NCBI GenBank assembly: GCA_002297965.1
Contig: DBLF01000002.1
Coordinates: forward strand, 16,313-32,673
Length of the DNA: 16,361 nt
Direction: 5' to 3'
Source: Candidatus Segatella papionis
GTDB taxonomy: Bacteria > Bacteroidota > Bacteroidia > Bacteroidales > Bacteroidaceae
The position numbers were made by a program, and so were the translations under genes. Within the stretch, counting starts at the first letter, position 1, and every line of letters starts with the position of its first letter. Below, one piece after another: positions 1 through 7,063 of the stretch. The notes under the pieces were generated by a model. The model did no database searches, was not told the DNA's origin, and saw only the letters and a list, made by a program, of their open reading frames with translations.

Positions 1-1119
1 GAAGCCCGCGAAACCGCCGATGAAGAGCGATGGGGCGAAGGTTCCGCCGCATCCGCCGCTGCCGTTGGTGGCCGAGGTGGCGAACACCTTGGTGAGCATC
101 ACCATTCCGATGTAGGCCACCAGGAGGCTCTGCTGCCCGGCAAAGAGCGAGCGGTTCATCACCTGCCCCCAGTCCTCGGGGTTCTGCCCCTTGAGCAGCA
201 CGTTGACCGCCGAGTAGCCCTCGCCGTAGAGCGAAGGGAAGAGGAAGATGAGCGTGCTGAGGATGATTCCGCCGAAGAGCAGCTTGACGTATGGATAGTT
301 GCCCAGCTTGGCGAAGAGTCCCTCGCACCACGACATGGTGCGCATGAAGTAGAGGCTCACCAGTCCGCAGAACACGCCCAGCAATATGCACGCCGGCGTG
401 CGGTCGAGCTGCCAGGGGTTGGTGAGGGTGAAGTCGAAGAGCGAGCTGTTGCCGCTGAAGATGTAGGTGAAGCAGGTGGCGGTGACGCAGCTTATCAGGA
501 TGGGCAGCAGCGAGGCCATGCTCAAATCCACCATCAGTACCTCCAGGGTGAAGACCAGTCCGGCTATCGGCGCCTTGAACACGCCCGCGATGGCGGCGCT
601 GGCTCCGCAGCCCACCAGCAGGATCATCGTCTTCTTGTCCATGCGGAATATCTGCCCCAGGTTGGAGCCGATGGCTGAGCCTGTGAGCACGATAGGAGCC
701 TCGGCTCCCACGGATCCGCCGAAGCCGATGGTGATTCCGGAGGCCACCACCGACGACCAGCAGTTGTGCGCCTTCAGTCGGGAGTTCTTGGTCGAGATGG
801 CGTAGAGCACACGAGTGATTCCGTGGGAGATGTTGTCTCTCACGACATACTTGATGAACAGCGAGGTGAGGTAGATTCCCACTATCGGGAAGAGCAGGAA
901 GAGCAGATTGTATGTGCCCTTGTCGAACCCCGAGGTGAGCAGCACCTGTATCTCGTGTACTATCGCATGCAGGAAGTATCCTGCCACCGAGGCAAGCAAG
1001 CCTATCAGGAAGGCGAGAATCAGCGTCATCTGGCGGTCGGAGATGTGCTCCTTCTGCCAGGCCACGAACTTCTCCAGCCTGCTCGGTCTATATTCTTCAC
1101 TCAAAAACTCTTCATCCAT
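1..1119 (-). CDS. CLC-family chloride channel/transporter, N-terminal part (C-terminus outside window)
   Basis: Inner-membrane anion channel or H+/Cl- antiporter of the CLC family. The gene starts at ATG 1119-1117 and stays open for 373 codons to base 1, so its 3' end lies outside the window. CLC signatures seen: GSVGAEAP at about residues 135-142, with Glu140 at the place of the gating glutamate; GCGASAAIAGVFKAPIAG at about 170-187; and the chloride-coordinating GTFAPSLFIG at 359-368. Several hydrophobic helices are visible (about 32-52, 72-90, 165-190, 203-222, 243-258, 280-295). The early GSGIP-type motif is not canonical; the corresponding place reads SHGIT (about 98-102). Bacteroidetes members often carry C-terminal CBS domains, but that part is not visible. 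It is downstream of prfC in the same direction, across a 341-nt gap full of hairpin repeats, so co-transcription is uncertain. Channel versus antiporter cannot be decided here. Confidence 0.93.
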   Translation of the reverse strand, partial: MDEEFLSEEYRPSRLEKFVAWQKEHISDRQMTLILAFLIGLLASVAGYFLHAIVHEIQVLLTSGFDKGTYNLLFLLFPIVGIYLTSLFIKYVVRDNISHGITRVLYAISTKNSRLKAHNCWSSVVASGITIGFGGSVGAEAPIVLTGSAIGSNLGQIFRMDKKTMILLVGCGASAAIAGVFKAPIAGLVFTLEVLMVDLSMASLLPILISCVTATCFTYIFSGNSSLFDFTLTNPWQLDRTPACILLGVFCGLVSLYFMRTMSWCEGLFAKLGNYPYVKLLFGGIILSTLIFLFPSLYGEGYSAVNVLLKGQNPEDWGQVMNRSLFAGQQSLLVAYIGMVMLTKVFATSATNGSGGCGGTFAPSLFIGGFAGF

Positions 1120-1141
1120 TACCCTTTTTCTTATTTTTCCA

Positions 1142-1251
1142 GGGGGAGAAATCCCCCGTTTTCTTATTTTTTCAGAAGAAAAATCCCTCCGTTTATCACT
1201 TATCAAGAGAGAAATCCCCCGTTTATCACTTATCAGGGGGAGAAATCCCCC
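1142..1251. repeat. Four ~30-nt tandem repeats, each with a GGGGGA...TCCCCC-type palindrome
   Basis: Between clc and prfC there are four spaced copies of a palindromic core: GGGGGAGAAATCCCCC at 1142-1157 and again at 1236-1251, and degenerate copies at 1175-1190 and about 1205-1220. The spacers share TTTATCACTTATCA. The period is 30-33 nt. More decayed relatives (AGGAAGGACCCTCC, TCCTTCGGAGAAGGA) continue to about 1325. On either strand each core can fold into a 5-6 bp G/C stem. The array lies just upstream of the clc start, inside its probable leader. No coding sequence was seen in the whole 1120-1460 gap. Confidence 0.75.
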
Positions 1252-1392
1252 TTGTTTTATTTTAAGTTTCATAGGAAGGACCCTCCTCCTTTTTATCCTT
1301 CGGAGAAGGATTCCTTCCTTTTTACCCTAAATTCTTATCTTTTTACCACTATCTATTTTTTACCCTTTAAAAGCTTTCTGAAGTTTTTCTAG

Positions 1393-1438
1393 CTGTACGG
1401 CTGGAACAGACTTTTGCCTGAGGTTCAACACCGTACAG
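1393..1438. other. Inverted repeat (hairpin) just after prfC
   Basis: CTGTACGG at 1393-1400 pairs perfectly with CCGTACAG at 1431-1438. A second inner pair, GAAC 1404-1407 with GTTC 1423-1426, gives an interrupted stem. In the prfC transcript the hairpin starts 22 nt after the stop codon but has no U-tract behind it. On the plus strand it is followed by T6 at 1448-1453, so it resembles a terminator better in that direction. It may stabilise the prfC 3' end or act as a weak bidirectional terminator. Confidence 0.4.
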
Positions 1439-1460
1439 GTTGAAGACTTTTTTCCTTTTA

Positions 1461-3047
1461 TCAGAATTCCGAGGTAAAGTGGAACTTGATGTGCTCGAAG
1501 TCTTGCTGAGCCATCTGCAGCACATAGCCCGAGTCGGCGAGGAACACGTCGCGCCCCTCGATGTCCTTCGCCATATACTGGTACTTGCGCTTCTTGAAGT
1601 TCTCCAGCTCCTGAGCGTCGTCGGCCTCTATCCAGCAAGCCTTGTGCAGATGCACTGGCTCCCAGCGGCACTTGGCGTTGTACTCGTTCTCCAGGCGATA
1701 CTGAATCACCTCGAACTGCAACTGGCCCACGGTGCCCACGATGCGGCGACCATTGAACTGATTGACGAACAGCTGGGCCACACCCTCGTTCATGAGCTGC
1801 TCCAATCCCTTCTGGAACTGCTTGCTCTTCATCGGGTCGTCGTTCTCGATGTATTTGAAGAGGAGTGGAGAGAACGAAGGCAAACCGCGGAAGTGAATCT
1901 TCTCCCCCTCGGTCAGCGTGTCTCCAATCTTGAAGATTCCGTTGTCTGGCAGACCCACGATGTCGCCAGGATAAGCCTCGTCGATGGTGCTCTTGCGCTG
2001 CGCCATAAACTGGGTAGGCGAAGAGAATCTCACCGTCTTGCCCAGGCGCACGTGGTAGTAAGGCTGGTTGCGCACAAACTTGCCCGAGCAAATCTTGCAG
2101 AAGGCGATGCACGAACGGTGGTTAGGGTCGATGTTGGCTGTAATCTTGAAGATGAAGCCCGTAAACTTAGGCTCCTCAGGCTTCACCAGTCGCTCCTCTG
2201 CCTGGGTAGGCTTAGGCGAAGGGGCAATCTCCACGAAACAGTCGAGCAGCTCCTGCACACCGAAGTTGTTCAATGCAGAACCGAAGAACACCGGAGCCAC
2301 CTCGGCAGAGCGATAAGTCTCCACGTCGAACTCTGGATACACGCCATCCACCAGCTCCAACTCCTCTCTGAGCTGGTTGGCCTCACGCTCGCCCACGCGC
2401 TCGTCCAGCTCCTGGCTCTGAATATCCACAGCCACCTTCTCGGTGACGCGCTGCTTGTTAGGGGTGAAGAGGTTGAGCTGGTGCTCATAGATGTTGTACA
2501 CACCCTTGAATCGGGCACCCTGTCCGATAGGCCAAGACAATGGGCGCACATGTATCTTCAGCTCCTCCTCCAACTCGTCGAGCACGTCGAATGGGTCGCG
2601 ACCCTCGCGGTCCATCTTGTTGATGAAGATGATGACCGGGGTGTTTCTCATGCGGCACACCTCCATCAGCTTTCGGGTCTGCGCCTCCACACCCTTGGCA
2701 GAATCGACCACGATGATGGCGGAATCCACGGCGGTGAGGGTGCGGTAAGTGTCCTCGGCGAAGTCCTGGTGACCCGGAGTATCGAGGATGTTCACCTTGT
2801 AAGGGTCGCCCGTCTGTCCGTCGGGCAGGTAGTCGAACTCCATCACAGAGGTGGAGACAGAGATTCCACGCTGCTTCTCGATGTCCATCCAGTCGGAAGT
2901 GGCGGTTTTTCGAATCTTGTTGTTCTTGACGGCACCTGCCACCTGAATCTGTCCACCGAAGAGCAGGAACTTCTCGGTGAGGGTGGTCTTACCCGCATCA
3001 GGGTGCGAGATGATGGCGAATGTTCTTCTTCTTTCTATCTCTTTCAT
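1461..3047 (-). CDS. prfC: Peptide chain release factor 3 (RF3 GTPase)
   Basis: Cytosolic translational GTPase that removes RF1/RF2 from the ribosome after peptide release. The protein is 528 aa, the normal length for RF3. The GTPase motifs are intact: P-loop SHPDAGKT at 14-21, switch I QRGISVS at 59-65, DTPGHQ at 89-94 and NKMD at 143-146. The ATG at 3047 gives the expected N-terminus MKEIERRRTFAIISHPDAGKT. It lies downstream of the DUF4924 gene in the same direction with a 162-nt repeat-containing gap; no clear TAnnTTTG promoter was found in that gap. EF-G, which shares the G domain, is excluded by its greater length (about 700 aa) and by the RF3-type N-terminus. A long open frame on the opposite strand is a shadow of this gene. 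Confidence 0.97.
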   Translation of the reverse strand: MKEIERRRTFAIISHPDAGKTTLTEKFLLFGGQIQVAGAVKNNKIRKTATSDWMDIEKQRGISVSTSVMEFDYLPDGQTGDPYKVNILDTPGHQDFAEDTYRTLTAVDSAIIVVDSAKGVEAQTRKLMEVCRMRNTPVIIFINKMDREGRDPFDVLDELEEELKIHVRPLSWPIGQGARFKGVYNIYEHQLNLFTPNKQRVTEKVAVDIQSQELDERVGEREANQLREELELVDGVYPEFDVETYRSAEVAPVFFGSALNNFGVQELLDCFVEIAPSPKPTQAEERLVKPEEPKFTGFIFKITANIDPNHRSCIAFCKICSGKFVRNQPYYHVRLGKTVRFSSPTQFMAQRKSTIDEAYPGDIVGLPDNGIFKIGDTLTEGEKIHFRGLPSFSPLLFKYIENDDPMKSKQFQKGLEQLMNEGVAQLFVNQFNGRRIVGTVGQLQFEVIQYRLENEYNAKCRWEPVHLHKACWIEADDAQELENFKKRKYQYMAKDIEGRDVFLADSGYVLQMAQQDFEHIKFHFTSEF

Positions 3048-3105
3048 TTATCCTTAGTCTATCTTTTTATCTTGATTATTAAATCCTTATTTACTTAATC
3101 CAAAA

Positions 3106-3190
3106 ATTCTAAATCCCAAAATCAGAACGACAAATTCCAAAATCTGAAATTCTAAATCCCAAATCAGAACGACAAATTCCCAAATCTGAA
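3106..3190. repeat. Two tandem copies of a 43-nt intergenic repeat
   Basis: Copies run from 3106 to 3148 and from 3149 to about 3190. Both contain ATTCTAAATCCCAAA, TCAGAACGACAAATTCC and AAATCTGAA, and they differ only by a few bases and small indels. They fill most of the gap between prfC and the DUF4924 gene and would lie in the prfC leader of a read-through transcript. No coding potential or strong hairpin was seen. Confidence 0.8.
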
Positions 3191-3209
3191 ATTTTGAATC
3201 ACAAAATCC

Positions 3210-3764
3210 TTACATATCGTCGTCCTCGAACTTCAAGCCCTCGGTGCGGTCCTTGATGTAGTAGTCGCTGAGCAATCCGATGAAGACGGTGATTTCCTTG
3301 ATGGCCTTCTCGGTCTCGGGGGTGATGGCTTTTTTCTGCAGGCGGAGCATCATCACGCCGTAGAGTGCGTCGAGGCAAGTCTCAATCTCGTTGATTTGCT
3401 TGTCGCCACGGTTGCGCAGCTCCACGATGAATGGCAGCACCTTGTAGTACTCGGCGTTGTAAATCGGGAACTTGGAGCTTTGCAGCAGTCGGCCGTGCAG
3501 GTCTATCACGTCTTGCAGCAGCACACGGTTGATGTCGAGGTGTCCGCCCTCTCGCTTCCCCTCCTCGTTCATCATTCGGATGAGGTTGCCAAACCAGTCC
3601 AGCTCCTCCTCCTTCTGCTCGGGGGTGAAGTCGAAACGCTCGATGTAATTCTTCTTGATGACGGGCAGCGAGCATCCGTAGGCACGGATAATGTCTTCTA
3701 TCTGCCACATATATAATAAGTATTCTGCGATACTCTTCTTTCTTAATTCCTTAGCTACGAACAT
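3210..3764 (-). CDS. DUF4924 family protein (Bacteroidetes-specific, function unknown)
   Basis: A soluble, mostly helical protein of 184 aa, without signal peptide or membrane segments. The opening MFVAKELRKKSIAEYLLYMWQ and the following IEDIIRAY, plus the acidic tail EDDDM, match my memory of the DUF4924 family, which is conserved across Bacteroidales and, as I recall, often near prfC. No catalytic motif can be recognised. It is followed by prfC and preceded by a lysE-family gene on the same strand. The ATG at 3764 gives the conserved family N-terminus. I do not propose a function; linkage to prfC could hint at translation, but that is only positional. Confidence 0.82.
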   Translation of the reverse strand: MFVAKELRKKSIAEYLLYMWQIEDIIRAYGCSLPVIKKNYIERFDFTPEQKEEELDWFGNLIRMMNEEGKREGGHLDINRVLLQDVIDLHGRLLQSSKFPIYNAEYYKVLPFIVELRNRGDKQINEIETCLDALYGVMMLRLQKKAITPETEKAIKEITVFIGLLSDYYIKDRTEGLKFEDDDM

Positions 3765-3779
3765 TTTTTTATATAAATG

Positions 3780-3891
3780 TTAAGTGTTGAATGTTGAATG
3801 TTAAGTGTTGAGTGTTGAGTGTTGAGTGCTCAGTGCTCAGTGCTCGATTGATGCATCATGCTCAGTGCTCGATTGATGCATCATGCTCAGT
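3780..3891. repeat. GTTGAGT heptamer run followed by two perfect 25-nt repeats with a TGATGCATCA palindrome
   Basis: Bases 3780-3841 are built from 7-nt words of the type GTTGAGT, GTTGAAT, GTTAAGT and GCTCAGT. They run into two perfect 25-nt copies (3842-3866 and 3867-3891) that begin GCTCGATTGA and contain the 10-nt palindrome TGATGCATCA. The array fills the gap between the lysE-family gene and the DUF4924 gene. The same heptamer style recurs at 6959-6985 and 8579-8615. Confidence 0.85.
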
Positions 3892-3899
3892 GTTGAGCT

Positions 3900-4577
3900 C
3901 TAGAACCCTGGCAGGTGATAGAGGTTGAACACCAGGCCGAGCAGGGCGATGAGCGAGAAGATGATGACCACGCTTCCTATCACCTTGTTGATGATGAGGA
4001 TTCCGTTGGAGTCGAACTTGCCCCTGATTTTGTCGATGAGCCAGGTGAGGCCGAACCACCACAGCAAGGCTCCGAACACGATGCTCAGGAAGCCCACGCC
4101 CATCTCCACAGGCATATCCGGCACGATGAAGGCAAACTGGGCGAAGGTGGCCATGAAGAGGAACACGATGAGCGGATTGGAGAGCGTGACGAGGAACGCC
4201 GTGATGGCGTTGTGCAGCAGGGTGCCCTGCTTGTTGCTCGACTTGTGCATGTTCTTCATCGGATTGCTCTTGAAGCAATACACGCCGAAGACGAGCAGCA
4301 TCACACTTCCAAAAATCTGAAGGATGAACTTGTTCTGCGCATTGCTCACGAAATCCATCACGAAGCTCATTCCGAGACCCGTGAAGAGCGCATACACGAT
4401 GTCGCTGCACGCGGCTCCCACGCCCGTGACAAAACCGTACCAGCGCCCCTTGTTCAGTGTGCGCTGAATGCAGAGAATGCCCACCGGGCCCATCGGGGCT
4501 GAGGCAATCACGCCGATAAGAATCCCCTTGAAAATGAAATCGAGGATATTTATCTCTATTGGAAATGCTAAACTCAT
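3900..4577 (-). CDS. LysE/RhtB-family amino acid exporter (translocator)
   Basis: Predicted inner-membrane exporter of amino acids or related small molecules. The 225-aa length and the pattern of about six hydrophobic segments fit the LysE superfamily. The family signature after the first membrane segment is present: APMGPVGILCIQRTL at about residues 26-40, followed by GRWYGFVTGVGAACSD. The SNP motif of the central part is seen in LVTLSNPLIVFLFMATF. The substrate (lysine, threonine, homoserine or other) cannot be told from sequence. The ATG at 4577 places the first membrane segment at about residues 12-32. The gene is first in the minus-strand run towards DUF4924 and prfC and has an unusually long, purine-rich upstream region (4578-4834). 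Confidence 0.88.
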   Translation of the reverse strand: MSLAFPIEINILDFIFKGILIGVIASAPMGPVGILCIQRTLNKGRWYGFVTGVGAACSDIVYALFTGLGMSFVMDFVSNAQNKFILQIFGSVMLLVFGVYCFKSNPMKNMHKSSNKQGTLLHNAITAFLVTLSNPLIVFLFMATFAQFAFIVPDMPVEMGVGFLSIVFGALLWWFGLTWLIDKIRGKFDSNGILIINKVIGSVVIIFSLIALLGLVFNLYHLPGF

Positions 4578-4834
4578 TTTTGTTTCTTCTTTCTTTTCTT
4601 GTATTTTGTATTTCTTTTTCCTTGCTTTCTTTTCTAGCTTCTATTCTTCTCGCTTCCTTCTTTCGTTTTCTCCTTTCTTAAAACATAGTTTCGTTCTCCC
4701 CTCTCTTCTTCCGTTACCAGAAAGTAATTTACACCTTATTATATAGTAAATCAATAGTGAATTTACAGTAAATAAATAGCAAGCCCCAGCTCCAATATAG
4801 AGCAAAAAGCAACATTGCATCCGATAACAGATGG
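4578..4834 (-). other. Long purine-rich leader of the lysE-family gene
   Basis: About 257 nt lie between the candidate promoter and the start codon. On the transcript strand the part next to the gene (about 4578-4700) is almost entirely A and G. I see no leader peptide with repeated codons and no intrinsic terminator, so no attenuator or known riboswitch is proposed. A 70-codon open frame here (4641-4853) has no protein-like features and is not called. Confidence 0.35.
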
Positions 4835-4842
4835 CAAAGATA
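4835..4842 (-). promoter_or_regulatory. Candidate Bacteroidetes -7 element for the lysE-family gene
   Basis: On the minus strand this reads TATCTTTG, a perfect match to the Bacteroidetes -7 consensus TAnnTTTG. The -33 position 19 nt upstream reads GGCA rather than TTTG, so only half of the promoter is convincing. It faces away from the glk promoter, which fits a divergent arrangement. Confidence 0.45.
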
Positions 4843-4937
4843 CAAAAAATCAAGCACTTTTTGCCATATTTTCAATAAAATATTCAGATTTCACAAAAAT
4901 TTACTATAAAATCTATGGTTTTCCCACAGAATTTTAC

Positions 4938-4945
4938 TATCTTTG
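4938..4945 (+). promoter_or_regulatory. Candidate Bacteroidetes -7 element for glk
   Basis: TATCTTTG matches the -7 consensus TAnnTTTG exactly and lies 42 nt before the glk ATG. That leaves a short A-rich leader (AACTAATTAAAAGAAAC just before the start) and no Shine-Dalgarno, as is usual in this phylum. A TTTG -33 box at 19-20 nt upstream is not evident (the region reads ATGGTTTT). Confidence 0.55.
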
Positions 4946-4987
4946 CCCACATAAACGATAAAACAATTCTAACTAATTAAAAGAAAC

Positions 4988-5968
4988 ATGACGGAAAATG
5001 CATTGAAACCATACGTAATCGGACTGGATCTTGGCGGTACCAACTCTGTGTTCGGAATCGTTGACGCTCGTGGCGAAATCAAGGCCACCACAGCTATTAA
5101 GACCGGTGGTTACGACAAAGTGGAAGACTACGTAGCGGCAGCCGTTGCAGCCCTGCAACCTATCATCGACACCGTGGGTGGAATCGAGAAAATCAAGGCT
5201 ATGGGAATCGGCGCGCCTAACGGAAACTATTATACAGGAACCATCGAGTTCGCTCCTAACCTGCCTTGGGCTCACAACGGCGTGGTGCCTCTGGCCAAGC
5301 TCTTCAGCGATGCGCTGGGAGGTCTGCCAGTAGCCCTCACCAACGACGCTAACGCAGCCGCACTGGGCGAAATGACCTACGGCGTGGCTCGCGGAATGAA
5401 GAACTTCATCGACATTACCCTCGGCACAGGCGTAGGCTCAGGAATCGTCATCAACGGACAGATGGTCTATGGATGCGATGGTTTCGCAGGAGAGCTGGGT
5501 CACGTAACCATGGTTCGTGGCGAGGAAGGCCGTCCTTGCGGATGCGGCAGAAAGGGTTGCCTGGAGGCTTACTGCTCTGCCACTGGCGTGGCTCGCACAG
5601 CCCGCGAGTTCCTGGAGAAGAGCGACGAGCCATCATTGCTCCGCGACATGAAGCCAGAGGAGATTACTTCCTTCGACGTGAGCGTGGCTGCCAGCAAGGG
5701 CGACGCACTCGCCAAGCGAGTATATGACTTCACGGGCGAAATGCTCGGTGCTGCTTGCGCCGACTTCGCTGCCTTCTCATCACCAGAGGCATTCGTATTC
5801 TTCGGCGGCTTGACCAAGTCGGGCGACCTCTTGATGAAGCCTTTGAAGGAATCTTACGACAAGCACGTGCTCAAGATTTTCAAGGGCAAGGCTAAGTTCC
5901 TCATCTCTACCCTCGACGGTAGCTCGGCAGCGGTGCTGGGTGCAAGTGCCGTGGGTTGGGACTTGTAA
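4988..5968 (+). CDS. glk: ROK-family glucokinase
   Basis: Cytosolic sugar kinase that probably phosphorylates glucose to glucose 6-phosphate with ATP. The 326-aa length is normal for ROK kinases. Visible motifs: phosphate-binding DLGGTN at 14-19, catalytic NDANAAALGE at 119-128 (Asp120 as probable base), LGTGVGSG at 145-152, and the ROK zinc site formed by ELGH at 169-172 together with CGCGRKGCLEA at 184-194. No N-terminal helix-turn-helix is present, so it is an enzyme rather than a ROK repressor. It is a single gene with its own promoter and two terminators behind it. The sugar preference (glucose against fructose, mannose or N-acetylglucosamine) is inferred from the family. Confidence 0.9.
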   Translation: MTENALKPYVIGLDLGGTNSVFGIVDARGEIKATTAIKTGGYDKVEDYVAAAVAALQPIIDTVGGIEKIKAMGIGAPNGNYYTGTIEFAPNLPWAHNGVVPLAKLFSDALGGLPVALTNDANAAALGEMTYGVARGMKNFIDITLGTGVGSGIVINGQMVYGCDGFAGELGHVTMVRGEEGRPCGCGRKGCLEAYCSATGVARTAREFLEKSDEPSLLRDMKPEEITSFDVSVAASKGDALAKRVYDFTGEMLGAACADFAAFSSPEAFVFFGGLTKSGDLLMKPLKESYDKHVLKIFKGKAKFLISTLDGSSAAVLGASAVGWDL

Positions 5969-6028
5969 GAAATTGGATGTATAAAACAGAATATATATTA
6001 TGACTACAAAAAAGTAGTTTTCAGTTGC

Positions 6029-6092
6029 AGAATGATGACTAAGGTTTCATACTTTAGAAAAAGTAGCTTGTGAAAGCAAAAATCATCATTCT
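6029..6092 (+). ncRNA. Candidate structured RNA in the glk 3' region (function unknown)
   Basis: A nested, almost fully paired structure is visible. The outer stem AGAATGATGA (6029-6038) pairs perfectly with TCATCATTCT (6083-6092). Inside it TTTCA (6045-6049) pairs with TGAAA (6071-6075), and the adjoining TACTTT (6050-6055) with AAAGTA (6060-6065), closing an AGAA loop with a 5-nt bulge. Two intrinsic terminators follow within 100 nt. It could be a processed 3'-UTR RNA or simply a stabilising glk 3' structure. No TAnnTTTG promoter was found directly before it. A 13-codon reading frame inside it (ATG at 6032) has no features and is not called. Confidence 0.4.
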
Positions 6093-6113
6093 AATATACT
6101 GTTACTTCATACT

Positions 6114-6134
6114 AAAGCCGAGCGAGGCTTTTTT
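6114..6134 (+). terminator. Intrinsic terminator 1 after glk
   Basis: AAAGCC (6114-6119) pairs with GGCTTT (6126-6131) around the loop GAGCGA, and a T-run continues to 6134. The stem is short (6 bp), so termination is probably partial; a stronger terminator follows 20 nt later. Confidence 0.65.
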
Positions 6135-6154
6135 AAAAAAAGGTTGAAGAATTG

Positions 6155-6189
6155 AAAAGCAGATACTCGTGAGAGTGTCTGCTTTTTTT
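6155..6189 (+). terminator. Intrinsic terminator 2 after glk (strong)
   Basis: AAAAGCAGATACTC (6155-6168) pairs over 14 positions with GAGTGTCTGCTTTT (6173-6186), with one G-U pair and a GTGA loop, followed by a T-tract to 6189. This is the likely end of glk transcription and protects the convergent trp operon from read-through. Confidence 0.9.
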
Positions 6190-6219
6190 GTGCTAGCGGT
6201 CATTTTTTGGGTCAGGGGG

Positions 6220-6249
6220 GTCATTTGTGTCAAAGTCATTTGTGTCAAA
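6220..6249. repeat. Two perfect 15-nt tandem repeats
   Basis: GTCATTTGTGTCAAA occurs at 6220-6234 and 6235-6249, preceded by a related GTCA-rich, G-rich stretch (6200-6220). It lies between the glk terminators and the trp terminator array, where I see no gene. Confidence 0.8.
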
Positions 6250-6291
6250 ATGAATTTTAGATTGGGCACAAAAGCATTAACCTAAAAGAAA

Positions 6292-6391
6292 AAGCTTTAG
6301 CACCGAAGTACAAAAAAGCTTTAGCACCGAAGTACAAAAAAAGCTTTAGCACCGAAGGACAAAAAAAGCTTTAGCCCCGAAGGACTAAAGC
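6292..6391 (-). terminator. Array of four tandem terminator-like hairpins after trpG
   Basis: On the minus strand the first unit, nearest trpG, has a perfect 10-bp stem GCTTTAGTCC (6391-6382) with GGGCTAAAGC (6377-6368), a UUCG tetraloop and a T7 tract. The trpG stop codon is part of the 5' arm. Three more copies of the unit follow at 24-25 nt spacing, with GCTAAAGC arms ending at about 6343, 6318 and 6294. Each has a CUUCGG loop and is followed by T5-T7. In the later units the AGCTTT made of one unit's tail can pair with the AAAGCT of the next. This is the probable end of the trp transcript. Confidence 0.85.
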
Positions 6392-6948
6392 GCTAACCAA
6401 TTCTGAATCATCTTTTTACCATCCGGTGTCAGCACACTCTCTGGGTGAAACTGAATGCCGTGAATATCGTAATTCTTATGCTTCAAGCCCATGATGCAGC
6501 CATCGTCGCTCACGGCGGTTACATCCAGGCAATCGGGAAATCCACTTCTATCCACCACCCAAGAGTGGTAGCGGCCTATCTCCAGACGCTTGGGCAGACC
6601 CGCAAAGATAGGGTCGTTGCCAAACTGCGTGCAAGGGGTAGCCACACCGTGATAGACCTCCGAGAGATTGGTGAGCTTCGCACCGAAAGCCTCGCCTATC
6701 GCCTGATGGCCCAGGCAAACGCCCAGCATCGGCTTTCTGCCCGCATAGGTCTTGATGACGTCCATCAGCAGTCCTGCCTCCGAAGGAATGCCCGGACCCG
6801 GACTGAGGATTATCTTGTCGAAGCGGTCTAGCTCCGGCAACTGAAACTGGTCGTTGCGGAACACCGTGACTTCCGCTCCCAGCTCCTTCACCAGGTGCAC
6901 AAGGTTGTAGGTGAAGGAATCGTAATTATCTATTACTACTATTTTCAT
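6385..6948 (-). CDS. trpG: Anthranilate synthase component II (glutamine amidotransferase)
   Basis: Cytosolic subunit that takes ammonia from glutamine and delivers it to TrpE for anthranilate formation from chorismate. The 187-aa length is typical. The class I amidotransferase triad is intact: Cys78 in GVCLGHQ, and His168 and Glu170 in FHPES. The oxyanion motif SPGPG is at 49-53. It is the last gene of the trp operon, 115 nt behind trpE. No fused TrpD domain is present. The same family can serve para-aminobenzoate synthesis (PabA), but the position in the operon argues for tryptophan. The stop codon lies within the terminator stem. Confidence 0.96.
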   Translation of the reverse strand: MKIVVIDNYDSFTYNLVHLVKELGAEVTVFRNDQFQLPELDRFDKIILSPGPGIPSEAGLLMDVIKTYAGRKPMLGVCLGHQAIGEAFGAKLTNLSEVYHGVATPCTQFGNDPIFAGLPKRLEIGRYHSWVVDRSGFPDCLDVTAVSDDGCIMGLKHKNYDIHGIQFHPESVLTPDGKKMIQNWLAL

Positions 6949-6958
6949 TTCGTTTTTG

Positions 6959-7056
6959 ATGTTGATTGTTGAGTGTTGAGCGTTGAATTCTTCACTCTTC
7001 GTTCTTCACTTTCGTTCTTCACTCTTCGTTCTTCACTTTCGTTCTTCACTCTTCAC
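6959..7056. repeat. Heptamer run and 27-nt tandem repeat in the trpE-trpG gap
   Basis: Bases 6959-6985 are words of the type GTTGAGT. From 6988 a 27-nt unit made of TTCTTCACTCTTCG plus TTCTTCACTTTCG occurs two and a half times (6988-7014, 7015-7041, 7042-7056). On the transcript strand this gives a purine-rich GAAGAACGAAAGTGAAG-like stretch directly before the trpG leader. It fills practically the whole gap. Confidence 0.88.
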
Positions 7057-7063
7057 TTTATTT

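Noticed and set aside
1360..2112. 250-codon minus-strand frame overlapping the end of prfC
   Set aside because: It is an alternative frame of prfC; the plausible-looking tail past the prfC stop comes from the gap and has no homology I recognise.
1440..3098. 552-codon open frame on the plus strand opposite prfC
   Set aside because: It is antisense to a complete, well-conserved prfC. Its Leu/His/Val-rich translation is typical of a codon-biased shadow frame.
4578..4834. Riboswitch or attenuator before the lysE-family gene (a lysine element, for example)
   Set aside because: No conserved aptamer-like segments, no terminator and no codon-rich leader peptide were seen; the leader is simply long and purine-rich.
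4641..4853. 70-codon minus-strand frame upstream of the lysE-family gene
   Set aside because: No recognisable protein features; its second half is the purine-rich leader and the frame overlaps the candidate promoter.
6032..6073. 13-codon leader-like frame (ATG 6032) before the glk terminators
   Set aside because: No codon bias towards one amino acid, and no downstream gene on this strand that it could control.
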